NCBI RefSeq assembly: GCF_947090775.1
Contig: NZ_OX352321.1
Location: 1,736,001-1,800,000, forward strand
Reading direction: 5' to 3'
Length of the DNA: 64,000 nt
Source of the DNA: Pseudarthrobacter sp. MM222
GTDB taxonomy: Bacteria; Actinomycetota; Actinomycetes; Actinomycetales; Micrococcaceae
Each line of letters opens with the position of its first letter. Position 1 is the stretch's first letter. Shown here piece by piece: positions 45,765 through 55,038 of the stretch. Position numbers and translations under genes: made by a program. Under the pieces are notes generated by a model. The model did not search any database and was not told where the DNA came from. It saw only the letters and a program-made list of their open reading frames with translations.

Positions 45765-45872
45765 TTAGTCTGTTTCCGGGCCGGTGCAGAAGAAGCAGCC
45801 GTCCTCGCAACTGTCTGTCGCCTGGCTTTTCGTAGGCGTCGTGTTGGGACTCCGCGGATTTAGTAGTTTCAT
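45765..45872 (-). CDS. 35-residue Cys microprotein with CX3CX2C motif
   Basis: A short frame starting MKLLNPRSPN and ending GPETD lies in the operon between permease and ThDP-enzyme genes. Cys22, Cys26 and Cys29 form CEDGCFFC, which equals the CX3CX-aromatic-C cluster signature of radical SAM enzymes, in a peptide far too short to be one. It could bind an iron-sulfur cluster or metal, or be a modified peptide precursor. The ribosome-binding site is weak (GAAAG 4 nt upstream). I recognise no family. That it is translated is inference from position, composition and the motif. Confidence 0.5.
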   Translation of the reverse strand: MKLLNPRSPNTTPTKSQATDSCEDGCFFCTGPETD

Positions 45873-45934
45873 CGGGCTTTCAGTCTCTTGTTGAAGGGAT
45901 CGGACAGGGAACAGGGCGGTGGCAGGGTATTCGC

Positions 45935-47449
45935 TTAGCGGATCGGAGTCCGGTTGGCCACCACGGGTGCGGTGCCCGTAAAGCCTTTCCGGGTTTCGGC
46001 GATTTCGTGGATCCGCTTCCGGCAGGCGTACCAGCCGGCCACCATCAGGGCGCAGGCCACGAGGGTGACGAGCAGGGTGAGGGGCGAGTCGATGAATACC
46101 ATCACCAGCACGCCAACGAGGAACAGCAGCGAAAGATAGCCTGTGTAGGGGGCGCCGAACATCCGGAAGGAGGGGCGTTCCACCCAGCCCCTGTCCGCCC
46201 AGCGCTTGAGCTGGATCTGGCACACCACGATGGTGGCCCACGTGACGATGATGCCCACCGAGGCCACGTTCAGCACGATCTCGAAGGCCTGCGCGGGCAC
46301 CAGGTAGTTCAGCGGGACGCCCAGCAGCGAGACCACTGCCGTGAGGGCGATGCCGCCGTAAGGGACGCCCGCCCTGTTCATGCGCTGGGCGAACTTCGGC
46401 GCCGAGCCGGCCATGGACATGGAGCGGAGGATGCGGCCCGTGGAGTAGAGGCCCGCGTTGAGCGAAGACAGGGCGGCGGTGAGGACCACCAGATTCATGA
46501 TGACGTCCACGCCCTGGATTCCCAGTGAACCGAAGAACGTCACGAAGGGACTCACACCCTTCTCGTAGGAGGTATAGGGCAGCAGCAGCGCGAGCAGGAT
46601 GACGGAACCGACATAGAAAACGGCGATGCGAAACACCACGGAGTTGATGGCCTTGGGCATGATCTTCTCCGGGTTCTCGGTCTCACCCGCGGCCGTGCCC
46701 ACCAGCTCAATCGAGGCGTAGGCGAACAGCACACCCTGCATCAGGATGATCATCGGCAGCAGGCCATTGGGGAAGATGCCGCCGTTGTCCGTAATGAGGC
46801 TGAACCCGACATCCTGGCCGTCTACCGGGGTGCCGAAGATGACGAAGTAGGTGCCGACGAGGAGGAACGCCACCAGCGCCACAACCTTGATGATCGCGAA
46901 CCAGAACTCCAGCTCACCGAACACCTTGACCGACACGAGGTTGAGGCAAAGCACCACCACCAGGGCGATCAGGGCCCACACCCACTGCGGCACCCCGCCC
47001 ATCCAGGGCACGTACTTGCCGAAGAAGTTCATGTAGAGCGCGGCGGCCGTGATGTCCACAATGGTGGTGGTGGCCCAGTTGATCCAGTAGAACCAGCCGG
47101 AGATAAAAGCCGCTTTCTCCCCGAAGAACTCACGGGCGTAGGAGACAAAGGAGCCCGACGACGGCCGGTGCAGCACCAGTTCGCCCAACGCGCGGAGGAT
47201 CAGGAAAGCGAAAAAGCCGCAGACGGCATAGGCAATCACCAGGGACGGCCCGGCGGCGTTGAGCCGGCCGCCGGCACCGAGGAACAGGCCGGTGCCGATC
47301 GCGCCGCCGATCGCAATCATCTGGATCTGCCGCGCCTTGAGACCCTTGTGGTAGCCGGCGTCCTCGGCATGGATCAGGGCATCCGGGGCGTGGGCGTGGC
47401 CACCATCGGCCTCGTACAAACCAACCTCGTCATTGGGGTTGTTGGACAT
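45935..47449 (-). CDS. APC-family amino-acid permease
   Basis: 504 residues with about 12 transmembrane helices. The start [20 protein letters not shown], then [20 protein letters not shown], is typical of the amino-acid transporter family (proline, GABA, lysine, aromatic). The N-terminal 30 residues are acidic/His-rich and cytosolic. AAAGGA lies 6 nt before the ATG. In the operon it follows glutaminase and precedes the microprotein and ThDP enzyme. It imports an amino acid by proton symport; which one is not determined. Confidence 0.92.
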   Translation of the reverse strand: MSNNPNDEVGLYEADGGHAHAPDALIHAEDAGYHKGLKARQIQMIAIGGAIGTGLFLGAGGRLNAAGPSLVIAYAVCGFFAFLILRALGELVLHRPSSGSFVSYAREFFGEKAAFISGWFYWINWATTTIVDITAAALYMNFFGKYVPWMGGVPQWVWALIALVVVLCLNLVSVKVFGELEFWFAIIKVVALVAFLLVGTYFVIFGTPVDGQDVGFSLITDNGGIFPNGLLPMIILMQGVLFAYASIELVGTAAGETENPEKIMPKAINSVVFRIAVFYVGSVILLALLLPYTSYEKGVSPFVTFFGSLGIQGVDVIMNLVVLTAALSSLNAGLYSTGRILRSMSMAGSAPKFAQRMNRAGVPYGGIALTAVVSLLGVPLNYLVPAQAFEIVLNVASVGIIVTWATIVVCQIQLKRWADRGWVERPSFRMFGAPYTGYLSLLFLVGVLVMVFIDSPLTLLVTLVACALMVAGWYACRKRIHEIAETRKGFTGTAPVVANRTPIR

Positions 47450-47525
47450 GGGGATTCCTTTCGACCTGTCAAAGATCTAAATGGGGGGTTCGAGCAGGAA
47501 ATTGTGGATACAGCTGGCGGTCAGG

Positions 47526-48470
47526 TCAGAAAACCGACCACCCGGTGCGGTCAGATAGATCGGCGAGAGCCGCCGTTCCGGCCAGGGAATTACCTTTGGA
47601 ATCCAGCCGGGGGCTCCAGACGCAGATGGCGCACTCGCCGGGAACGATCGCCAGGATCCCGCCGCCCACACCGCTTTTCCCCGGCAGGCCGACGCGGTAG
47701 GCAAACTCGCCGGCCGCGTCATACATGCCGCAGGTCAGCATGATGGAGCCGATGCGTTTCGCCTCACTTCTGGAGACGACGGTGCCCTGTGCTCCGCGGC
47801 CGTCCTGTGCGAGGAAGAGGCCGGCCTTGGCCATCTCCACGCAGGTCATCATGATGGAGCACTGCCTGACGTAGTTCTCCACGACCGATTCGGCGGGCCG
47901 CCGCAGGTTGCCGAAATCCTTCAAGAAGTGGGCGAGCGCCAAGTTCCGGCTGCTGTTGGAGAGTTCACTTCGTGCAGCCTCCTCGTCGATGAAGGGACTC
48001 CGGCTTCCATTCTGGTTACCCACCTGCCCGGCGAGGAAGCGCAGGACCTGCCCGGCGGCGTCGGGAAATCTTGCCATCAGATGGTCGGTGACAACCAGGG
48101 CGCCCGAATTGATAAACGGGTTCCGGGGGATCCCGTGCTCCACTTCCAGCTGCACCAACGAGTTGAAGGACGTCCCTGACGGCTCGCGAAGCACCCGTGA
48201 CCAGAGCGCACCCGGGTCATCGGCGCTGAGCGCCATGGCCAGGGTGAAGACCTTGGAGATGCTCTGGATCGAGAAGGGAAGGCCGGCGTCGCCGGAACTG
48301 AACACGTCCCCCGAGGTGGTGGCCACCGCAATTCCGAAACGGTCGAACGGCAGGGACTGCAGATGGGGGATGCCGGCGGGAACCGACCCCGCCTCAGTCC
48401 GCGGCCGGTGGCTGCGGACAATGTCATCCAGTACCAGCCCCAGAGGCGGCGAATCGAGTGCTGTCATCAT
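47526..48470 (-). CDS. glsA: Glutaminase (class A, serine type)
   Basis: 314 residues. It hydrolyses glutamine to glutamate and ammonia using a beta-lactamase-like fold. The SxxK pair is Ser70/Lys73 (FSIQSISKVF); NPFINSGALVV, the Tyr in VENYVRQ, and GLPGKSGVGGGI complete the active site. The ATG overlaps the stop of the PucR gene, so the two are translationally coupled. It links the operon to glutamine/glutamate use and suggests the permease imports a related amino acid. Confidence 0.93.
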   Translation of the reverse strand: MMTALDSPPLGLVLDDIVRSHRPRTEAGSVPAGIPHLQSLPFDRFGIAVATTSGDVFSSGDAGLPFSIQSISKVFTLAMALSADDPGALWSRVLREPSGTSFNSLVQLEVEHGIPRNPFINSGALVVTDHLMARFPDAAGQVLRFLAGQVGNQNGSRSPFIDEEAARSELSNSSRNLALAHFLKDFGNLRRPAESVVENYVRQCSIMMTCVEMAKAGLFLAQDGRGAQGTVVSRSEAKRIGSIMLTCGMYDAAGEFAYRVGLPGKSGVGGGILAIVPGECAICVWSPRLDSKGNSLAGTAALADLSDRTGWSVF

Positions 48471-50065
48471 TTCTTGCCCAGGTGCTCCTTATGCTTGCCG
48501 GCCCACTCCTGAACATGAAGCAGGGCGACCAATGAATGCCGGGGATTGCCGAAGTTCAGGCCGGTGACCCGGCTGACCTTGCTGATCCTGTAGTAGACAG
48601 TGTTCTTGTGCAGCTTCATCCGCTTTGCGCATTCGGCCACATCCAGTGACGCCTCCAAGTACGCGCGAAGGGTTTCGGCCAGCTCGCCATCGTCACGGAG
48701 CAGAGCCCAAAGGCTGCGGTGGCGAAAGGTGGAGGCTGTGAAGTTCTCCACCGCGTCGCGGAAGAGGATCTCCACCTCGAAATCGTCCACTGTGGCCACC
48801 GTGGCGTCCCCGGACCGCCGCATGCAGCTGAGCAATGCCTCGGTTTTGCGGGTCACCGAATGAATCGATAGCAGATCGGGGGCTATGGGTCCCACTGCTG
48901 CGAAGGGAGTAATGCCAAGATGCTTGCTGGCGTCCCGGACGATTGCTTCGGCAACGCTTCGAATTCCGGCCTCGGCGTTGGTGGACTGGAGCGCCGGGAT
49001 GATCACGGCAGTGTCGCCGTTGAACTGTCCCACAATGGCTGACGGTTTATAGGCCGCCGAATGAATCGACGCGAGGTTGGCGAGCTCCCCATGTTTGAGG
49101 GCTGCATCGTCTGCCTGCGCTTCAGCGCCTGAGAGTCCTATCAGTATCAGCGCTGTGGGTTGGTCTGCCGGGATCTTCTCGCTGTGGGCGCTCGCCGCGG
49201 CTTCTGCCGGGCCCGAAAGGATACGGACAATCCGGTCCTCGCGCATGTGCACCGACTGGTGGTTACGGTAGCGGATGAGCTCGGCTGACACTCGCGCAGC
49301 TGATCCGGTCAGGACATAGTCAACGTCCGCGCCGAAGCCATCCCCGGTTTCCTGGAGCCAGATGTACCCCATGATGCGATCGCCCGCGAACAAGGTGGTC
49401 GCTACGCGCTCCCTCAGACCGTCCTGGGGCCTGGCCGGAACCCTGACCGGCAGGCGGGTTCGATGCAGTTCACGGTAGGCACCAAGATCCTTGAGGAGAA
49501 GTTCGTATTTGCGCGGGCCACGCCGGGCCAGAATCGATGCCTTACGCAGCTCGTCGATGTCGTTCGACACTGTGGAGTAGGCCAGGACCTTGTTGGCAGC
49601 GTCCTCTATGACAACGTGGCTGGACGTCAGGCGGGCCGTCGTCTGGGCAATGGCAAACAGGTCTTCTTCCAACAGCGTCAGCACTTCGCTCTGATAGCTG
49701 CGTGGCTGAATCCGGTCCTTGGCAATTGACAGGAGCCGGTCCCAGTCCGCGGCCGGGTCCACCAGAAGGAGACCCGTTCCGGCAGCCCGGAGCAGCTCTT
49801 CGCCTTCCCGTAGTTCCTCGGCCCTGCCCTTGACGGCCAGCACCAGGGGAGGATTCTTCAGAAGGCGCCGCAGCGCCGGCAACGCGGAGCGTCCGCGAAC
49901 CCCGATAAGCAGGACGAACGCAGCCCCGGCGTCGGAAGTCTCGTCGTCGGCGTCAACGATCAGAAAGCGTTCGATCGGAGAATCGGCGCGGGACGGTCGA
50001 AGAATAAGACTGGCGAAATCCAGAGGGAGATCCGCGAGGATGTCGTCCACTGTAGCTGCGGCCAT
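48467..50065 (-). CDS. PucR-family transcriptional regulator
   Basis: 532 residues from ATG 50065, which follows AAGGAAG. A purine-catabolism/PucR-type N-terminal domain is followed by a GAF-like middle (about 165-290) and a C-terminal PucR helix-turn-helix: TLRAYLEASLDVAECAKRMK, then LHKNTVYYRISKVSRVTGL. Such proteins activate nitrogen or amino-acid catabolism genes. As first gene of the operon and coupled to glutaminase, it most likely regulates this cluster. The frame runs back to 50254, but that part lacks a ribosome-binding site. Confidence 0.88.
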   Translation of the reverse strand: MAAATVDDILADLPLDFASLILRPSRADSPIERFLIVDADDETSDAGAAFVLLIGVRGRSALPALRRLLKNPPLVLAVKGRAEELREGEELLRAAGTGLLLVDPAADWDRLLSIAKDRIQPRSYQSEVLTLLEEDLFAIAQTTARLTSSHVVIEDAANKVLAYSTVSNDIDELRKASILARRGPRKYELLLKDLGAYRELHRTRLPVRVPARPQDGLRERVATTLFAGDRIMGYIWLQETGDGFGADVDYVLTGSAARVSAELIRYRNHQSVHMREDRIVRILSGPAEAAASAHSEKIPADQPTALILIGLSGAEAQADDAALKHGELANLASIHSAAYKPSAIVGQFNGDTAVIIPALQSTNAEAGIRSVAEAIVRDASKHLGITPFAAVGPIAPDLLSIHSVTRKTEALLSCMRRSGDATVATVDDFEVEILFRDAVENFTASTFRHRSLWALLRDDGELAETLRAYLEASLDVAECAKRMKLHKNTVYYRISKVSRVTGLNFGNPRHSLVALLHVQEWAGKHKEHLGKK

Positions 50066-50296
50066 GTGCTTCCTTCTGACATTCGACACCCGGACGGCTC
50101 TGTCCGTACGTCCAATGCTATCCAGAGCAATTCGCAGAAAGTATGTATGCGGGCCTAAAACCAGCGGCCCCTCTTCGGTCCTGGAACCAATGCCAGCCCG
50201 CTTAAGACGACGATGGGAACGGCGCTCAGGACCAGGCCAACTCCGCCGAACCACGGACGCAGCAATGTGGATGTGGTGGTTGCGGCCCGTCGGCCG

Positions 50297-50794
50297 CTAC
50301 TTTCTGGCGTCGTCCTTCGGGATCAGCTTGAGGGAGACCGAGTTGATGCAGAAACGTTGGTCGGTGGGGGTCCCGTAGCCTTCGCCTTCGAACACATGGC
50401 CCAGATGGGAGTCGCAGGCGGCGCAGCGGACTTCCACGCGTTCCATGCCCAGCGTGCGGTCGTGGATGTAGCGGACGGTCCCCTCGGCCAGCGGGGCCCA
50501 GAAGGACGGCCAGCCGCAGTGCGAATCGAACTTCTCGTTGCTGGTGAAGAGCTCGGTGCCGCACGCCCGGCACTGGTAGACGCCGGCCGTGTGGGTGTCC
50601 CAGTACTCACCGGTGTACGGGCGCTCGGTCCCGGCCTGGCGGAGTACCCGGTACTCTTCGGGCGTCAGTTCCTGGCGCCACTGCTCCTCCGGCTTGTCAA
50701 CCGCCGGTTTGCCGATCTCCGCTGCAGGGTCTGCGGCGTCGTCAGCGTGGGCAGTTGTGGGCAGTACCTTGGGCCTGTTGTTAAAAATGCTCAT
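50297..50794 (-). CDS. msrB: Peptide-methionine (R)-S-oxide reductase
   Basis: 165 residues. It reduces methionine-R-sulfoxide in proteins. Catalytic Cys149 is in RFCINSVSL, the resolving Cys93 in SHCGWPSF, and zinc is held by Cys75/Cys78 and Cys124/Cys127. The N-terminal 35 residues are extra and look disordered. A 14-base gap separates it from the upstream 162-aa gene, so the two form an operon. Confidence 0.95.
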   Translation of the reverse strand: MSIFNNRPKVLPTTAHADDAADPAAEIGKPAVDKPEEQWRQELTPEEYRVLRQAGTERPYTGEYWDTHTAGVYQCRACGTELFTSNEKFDSHCGWPSFWAPLAEGTVRYIHDRTLGMERVEVRCAACDSHLGHVFEGEGYGTPTDQRFCINSVSLKLIPKDDARK

Positions 50795-50808
50795 AGCCAG
50801 AACAACGC

Positions 50809-51297
50809 TCAGGAGTCCCCGATAAATCCCGATCCCGCGTACAGATGCAGGACGGGCAGGCCCAGTTTGTCCTGCGCCTTGTTGGCCCAGTCGGTGTGGA
50901 AGGTGTCAGAGATGGCATGCGGACGGGTGATCACCACGGCCTGCCCCGCGCCGAGTTCCTTGACCTTGGCGACCAGGCCGTCGACAGGCTTCCCCTCGAC
51001 AATCTCTCCCGACACGCCGCCGCCGATCCCGCGCAGGGCCGCAACCGAGGATGCCAGCGTTTCGGCGGCTTCAGCCCTTTCCTCGGCGGGGTCGTTGTGT
51101 GCCGTCAGTTCACGGAAGGCCTTGGAAATTTCCAGCAGGGAGAGGTTCTCCAGGAAATCCACCAGCAGGTGCCGCTCGGTATTAGCCGGGACCAGAACCA
51201 CCAGCGGCGCATCACCGCCCGCGACCAGGGTTTCGATGTTGACGCGGTCATCAGCGCCGAGGGGCTCTTCTGTCAAAATGACGATTGGATCACTCAT
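50809..51297 (-). CDS. Conserved hypothetical protein, 162 aa
   Basis: I recognise no named family with certainty. Soluble; it starts PIVILTEEPLGADDRVNIETL, with a beta-alpha pattern (APLVVLVPANTERHLLVDFL), a charged helical middle, and a second Rossmann-like half (LGAGQAVVITRPHAIS). This resembles nucleotide-binding or universal-stress-like folds but lacks the ATP-binding GxxG motif. The ATG is leaderless by its promoter. It is co-transcribed with msrB, hinting at a stress role. Confidence 0.7.
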   Translation of the reverse strand: MSDPIVILTEEPLGADDRVNIETLVAGGDAPLVVLVPANTERHLLVDFLENLSLLEISKAFRELTAHNDPAEERAEAAETLASSVAALRGIGGGVSGEIVEGKPVDGLVAKVKELGAGQAVVITRPHAISDTFHTDWANKAQDKLGLPVLHLYAGSGFIGDS

Positions 51298-51303
51298 GCC
51301 CCC

Positions 51304-51309
51304 AGCCTA
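51304..51309 (-). promoter_or_regulatory. -10 box TAGGCT of leaderless 162-aa gene
   Basis: TAGGCT on the minus strand is followed by GGGGGC and the ATG at 51297, a 6-nt gap. It serves the 162-aa gene and msrB, divergent from the alpha/beta hydrolase. Confidence 0.55.
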
Positions 51310-51418
51310 GTCGGGCGCCGCTGGCCCCGCACGGATTGGAGCCTTCGGACGCCCTCGGACGCCGCCTGATGGGCGCGGGGATGCCGCCTGCGGCGCAGAA
51401 TTCGGTAAGAATGGTGCC

Positions 51419-52768
51419 ATGGCTTCCTTCCAGCGCCTCCTGCCGGACCCGAAATCGGTCTCCCCTTTCCGCCGCAAGACCTTCCGCGGAAAGTCCTTCT
51501 TCCAGGGGGCCTCCGGGGGCAGGGCAGTCACCGCCCCTGCGGCTCCCGGGGCCGAGGTTTCCTTGCCCGGCGGTGCGAAGTGGGTTGTGGGTGGCATCAT
51601 CGGCGGGAGCGCCGCGGCGGGATTGCTCGCCGCCGGATCCTCCGCCCTCGCCCTGTATTTCGCGCGCCGGGTGATCACTCCAGCCCGGGTACGGGACGAG
51701 GACCAGGAGATTCTGGCGGTGATCCGGGACGGCGACGGGCTTCGCGTGATTTTGGCCGCCACTCCTGACTCCACGGTTGACGGCGTCTACGGGTTCTTTT
51801 TCGACGGCGGCCGGGGGCATGCGCGAATCGGCCGCATTGTGTCCTACTCACCCGCGGAGCGCACCGTGATGCGGGAAGTCGAGACCGTCACCAGCGGCGA
51901 CCTCAGCACGGCCCGGCGCGGCTGGTGGAGCGGCGCTGCCCACCCGGACCCGGCCAGCATCGGCCTCGCCTCCGAAGAAGTGCAGATCGAGGTCGACGGC
52001 GGGACCGCGCCGGCATGGCTGGTCCCGGCGCCTGGTGCGGAGATCTGGGCCATCATGGTGCACGGCCGGGGTGCCAGCCGGCATGAAGGTGTCCGGGCGG
52101 CACGCACTGCCCACGACCTGGGCCTGACCAGCCTGCTGATCTCCTACCGCAATGACGGCCTGGCTCCGTCGGCGCCGGACGGACGCTACGGTCTCGGCTC
52201 CACGGAGTGGCGCGACGTCGAGGCGGCCATCGGCTACGCCCTCGAGCAGGGCGCCCGCGAAGTCGTCCTGTTCGGCTGGTCGATGGGCGGCGCAATCTGC
52301 CTCCAGACGGCGGACCTTTCCCGCTACCACCACCTGATCCGGGCCATGGTCCTCGACGCCCCGGTGATCAACTGGGTGAACGTGCTGGCGCACCACGCCG
52401 AGCTGAACCGGATCCCGTCCGCCGTCGGCCGCTACGGCCAGCTGATGATGAGCCACAAGCTGGGGCGCCGGCTGACCGGACTCGCCGCGCCGGTGGACCT
52501 GAAGACGATGGACTGGGTCTCGCGCGCGGTGGAGTTGCGGACGCCGACGTTGATCATCCACAGCGTGGACGACGAGTATGTCCCCTACGGGCCGTCCGCC
52601 GCCCTGGCCGAGAAAAACCCGGAGATGGTCACGTTCGAGGCGTTTGACCGGGCCCTCCATACGAAGGAATGGAACGTGGACCCGGAACGCTGGGAACGGC
52701 TGGTGACGGCGTGGCTGGGGAGGCAGCTCGCGCCGAGGTCCAACCCCGGCCAGTCCGCCGCTGACTGA
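51419..52768 (+). CDS. Membrane-anchored alpha/beta hydrolase
   Basis: 449 residues. A single hydrophobic helix at about 55-80 (WVVGGIIGGSAAAGLLAAGS) anchors it; the hydrolase domain follows from about 185. The nucleophile Ser is in FGWSMGGA, the acid in HSVDDEYVPYG, and the His in ALHTKEWN. The oxyanion strand is IMVHGRGASR. It is probably an esterase or peptidase at the membrane; the substrate is unknown. The first 45 residues are basic and cytosolic. It is divergent from the msrB unit and converges on ybaK. Confidence 0.85.
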   Translation: MASFQRLLPDPKSVSPFRRKTFRGKSFFQGASGGRAVTAPAAPGAEVSLPGGAKWVVGGIIGGSAAAGLLAAGSSALALYFARRVITPARVRDEDQEILAVIRDGDGLRVILAATPDSTVDGVYGFFFDGGRGHARIGRIVSYSPAERTVMREVETVTSGDLSTARRGWWSGAAHPDPASIGLASEEVQIEVDGGTAPAWLVPAPGAEIWAIMVHGRGASRHEGVRAARTAHDLGLTSLLISYRNDGLAPSAPDGRYGLGSTEWRDVEAAIGYALEQGAREVVLFGWSMGGAICLQTADLSRYHHLIRAMVLDAPVINWVNVLAHHAELNRIPSAVGRYGQLMMSHKLGRRLTGLAAPVDLKTMDWVSRAVELRTPTLIIHSVDDEYVPYGPSAALAEKNPEMVTFEAFDRALHTKEWNVDPERWERLVTAWLGRQLAPRSNPGQSAAD

Positions 52769-52782
52769 CTCGAGCCTCCGCG

Positions 52783-52839
52783 CGAGATGACATTACGCGG
52801 CAATGCTCCACGAAAGCATGGCCGTTAGCTGTCATCTCG
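52783..52839. repeat. 57-bp imperfect palindrome (REP-like hairpin)
   Basis: CGAGATGACA and TGTCATCTCG pair over ten bases. Inside, CGGC/GCCG and ATGCT/AGCAT continue the stem around a CCACGAA loop, with one mismatch and one internal loop. It lies between two converging genes and has no T-run. The shape resembles dispersed palindromic repeats; it may also stop transcription both ways. Confidence 0.6.
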
Positions 52840-52856
52840 GCGAGGTCCGTGCGGGA

Positions 52857-53354
52857 TTAACCTCGGGCTGTGCCGATCCGGGCCGTGCGGGCGCCGGTGA
52901 GCCGGATCAGCTCGGCCGGGCTCAGCTCGATGTCCAGGCCGCGCCGGCCGCCCGAGACCAGGATAGTGTCCAGGCCCAGGGCGCTGTCATCCACAACGGT
53001 GGGGGAGGACTGGCGCTGCCCGAGCGGTGAGATGCCGCCGAGCACGTAGCCGGTGCGGCGTTCCGCGGCGGCGGGGTCGGCCATGGAGGCCTTCTTCGCG
53101 CCCAGGGCGGCGGCCATCGCCTTGAGGTCCAGGTTTCCGCTGACCGGAACGACGCCGACTGCCAGCCGCCCGTCGACGTCGACCATCAGCGTCTTGAAGA
53201 CCCGGGCGGGATCCACGCCGAGGACCTCGGCGGCTTCCAGGCCGTAGCTGGCTGCCGCCGGGTCGTGGCTGTAGGGGTGCGAAACAAAGGAAACCCCGGC
53301 CGCCACGAGTGCTGCAGTGGCCGGAGTTCCCTGGGACGCCTGTTTACGGGCCAT
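52857..53354 (-). CDS. ybaK: YbaK-type aminoacyl-tRNA deacylase (Cys-tRNA(Pro))
   Basis: 165 residues of the YbaK/ProX editing family, which removes wrongly charged amino acids from tRNA, typically Cys from tRNA-Pro. The key Lys is in VFKTLMVDVDGRLAVGVVPV, and the glycine motif GYVLGGISPLGQR is intact. The N-terminus (TPATAALVAAGVSFVSHPYS) is family-typical. It lies 12 bases downstream of the sufE gene and may be co-transcribed with it. Confidence 0.9.
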   Translation of the reverse strand: MARKQASQGTPATAALVAAGVSFVSHPYSHDPAAASYGLEAAEVLGVDPARVFKTLMVDVDGRLAVGVVPVSGNLDLKAMAAALGAKKASMADPAAAERRTGYVLGGISPLGQRQSSPTVVDDSALGLDTILVSGGRRGLDIELSPAELIRLTGARTARIGTARG

Positions 53355-53366
53355 CTGTATCCGCCG

Positions 53367-53843
53367 TCAGGAGGACTGCGGCAGCGCGGAGACCTTGCGC
53401 TTGATCCGGCCCAGCATCGCCGTCATGCCGCGCATGCGCAGCGGGGTGATGGCACGGGTGAGGCCCAACAGCTCCGGCATGTCGTCCGGGACAGCAAGGA
53501 TCTCGGCAGGGCTGAGACCGTCGAGTCCTTCATGCAGGACACCGGCGAAGCCCCGGGTGGTGGGCGCCTCGGGCGGTGCCTTGAAGAAGAGACGCACGCT
53601 TTCCGCAGTGCCGCCGTCGTGCTGCTCCGTCTCAATGGTCAGGAACAGCGGCGACTGGCACTCAACCACCTGCTCCATCATCTCCGGGTGGTCCTTGAGT
53701 CGGTCCGGCAGCTCCGGCAGGCCGCGCGAGAACTCAAGCAGCAGCTGCAGCCGATCAGGTTCGGTCAGGGCCTGGAAGTCGTCAACAATTTCCGCCAGCG
53801 CGGCGGGGAGGGCTGAAGTATTCATCCCTCCCAGCTTACGCAT
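53367..53843 (-). CDS. sufE: SufE-family sulfur acceptor protein
   Basis: 158 residues (152 from the inner ATG at 53825). SufE accepts persulfide sulfur from a cysteine desulfurase through Cys62 (EQVVECQSPLF). The fold is seen from LAEIVDDFQALTEPDRLQLL to FAGVLHEGLDGLSPAEIL and PLRMRGMTAML. ATG 53825 fits the usual family start but has GGGAGG only about 2 nt away; ATG 53843 avoids this problem. It follows a rhodanese gene by 36 bases, a typical sulfur-transfer pair. No SufS is nearby. Confidence 0.88.
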   Translation of the reverse strand: MRKLGGMNTSALPAALAEIVDDFQALTEPDRLQLLLEFSRGLPELPDRLKDHPEMMEQVVECQSPLFLTIETEQHDGGTAESVRLFFKAPPEAPTTRGFAGVLHEGLDGLSPAEILAVPDDMPELLGLTRAITPLRMRGMTAMLGRIKRKVSALPQSS

Positions 53844-53879
53844 GGCGGACGATTGTGTCCCGATCGGCCGGAGCCGGCC

Positions 53880-54797
53880 TCAGCGGACGGACGGGACCGT
53901 ACCGCGTTCGGCGCCCTTGACGATCGGGACCCGCACGGCGTTGCCCCACTCGGTCCAGGAGCCGTCGTAGTTGCGGACGGTGTCGAAGCCGAGGAGGTAC
54001 TTGAGGGCGAACCAGGTGTGGCTGGAACGCTCGCCGATGCGGCAGTAGGCCACGACGTCGTCGCCTTCCTGCAGGCCCGCTTCGCCGAGGTAGAGGGCCT
54101 CAAGTTCGGGGCGGTTGCGGTAGGTGCCGTCGCCGGCGGCCGCGCGGGCCCAAGGGATGGAGGCCGCTGTGGGGATGTGGCCGCCACGCAGGGCACCTTC
54201 CTCCGGGTAGGCAGGCATGTGCGTGCGCTGGCCGGTGTACTCCTCGGGGGAGCGGACGTCGATCAGCGGCTTGCCGAAGTGCGCGAGGACATCGTCCTTG
54301 AAGGCGCGGATCGGGGCGTCGTTGCGCTCCACGGCGGGGTACTCGCCGGGTACCGGCTCGGTGGTGTCGGTGGTGAGGGCGCGGTGCTCGGCGATCCACT
54401 TGTCCCGGCCGCCGTCGAGCAGCCGGACGTCTTCGTGGCCGAAGAGCTCAAAGACCCACAGGGCGTAGGCGGCCCACCAGTTGGACTTGTCACCGTAGAT
54501 GACCACGGTGCTGTCCCGGGAAATGCCCTTGGCCGCGACCATGGCGGCGAAGGCGTCGCCTTCCACGAAGTCGCGGGCGACCTCGTCGTTCAGCTCGGTG
54601 TGCCAATCGATCTTGACCGCACCGGGGATGTGGCCGGTCTCGTAGACGAGCACATCCTCGTCCGACTCCAGCACCACGAGCTGGCCGCTCTCGAGGGCCC
54701 CCTCCTCGATCGCCGTTGCGAGCCACTCCGTGGAAACCAGTCGCTCAGGGTGGGCGTAGGCGGCGAATTTTTCGTTCTGCTCAACGGGATAGGGCAT
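53880..54797 (-). CDS. sseA: Thiosulfate/3-mercaptopyruvate sulfurtransferase
   Basis: 305 residues with two rhodanese domains. The first (about 20-145) is inactive; the second carries Cys252 in the active loop CRIGERS, which fits thiosulfate sulfurtransferase better than the CGSGVT of mercaptopyruvate enzymes. It moves sulfane sulfur to cyanide or a protein acceptor, plausibly SufE downstream. AAAGG lies 8 nt before the ATG. The 241-base gap upstream separates it from the divergent zapE. Confidence 0.92.
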   Translation of the reverse strand: MPYPVEQNEKFAAYAHPERLVSTEWLATAIEEGALESGQLVVLESDEDVLVYETGHIPGAVKIDWHTELNDEVARDFVEGDAFAAMVAAKGISRDSTVVIYGDKSNWWAAYALWVFELFGHEDVRLLDGGRDKWIAEHRALTTDTTEPVPGEYPAVERNDAPIRAFKDDVLAHFGKPLIDVRSPEEYTGQRTHMPAYPEEGALRGGHIPTAASIPWARAAAGDGTYRNRPELEALYLGEAGLQEGDDVVAYCRIGERSSHTWFALKYLLGFDTVRNYDGSWTEWGNAVRVPIVKGAERGTVPSVR

Positions 54798-55038
54798 GGT
54801 GGTGGCCTTTCACTGAAACGGTCAGGGCCGGGACGCGGAAGGATCGATCGCGGCGCCGGGTCTTCTCCAACACTAACCACGCCGCCCCGGGAATGTCCCG
54901 CCCCGTTCACACTCGGAAATATGGCCTTGCTCACCAGCTTCCGTCCGCTCGCTGGTCCGCTTCCGGGTCCGCCCGCAGGGCAGTGCCCGCTTTGCCGGTA
55001 TTCTTTCTGGGGACAAGAGACCAGCAGAACGGACCACC

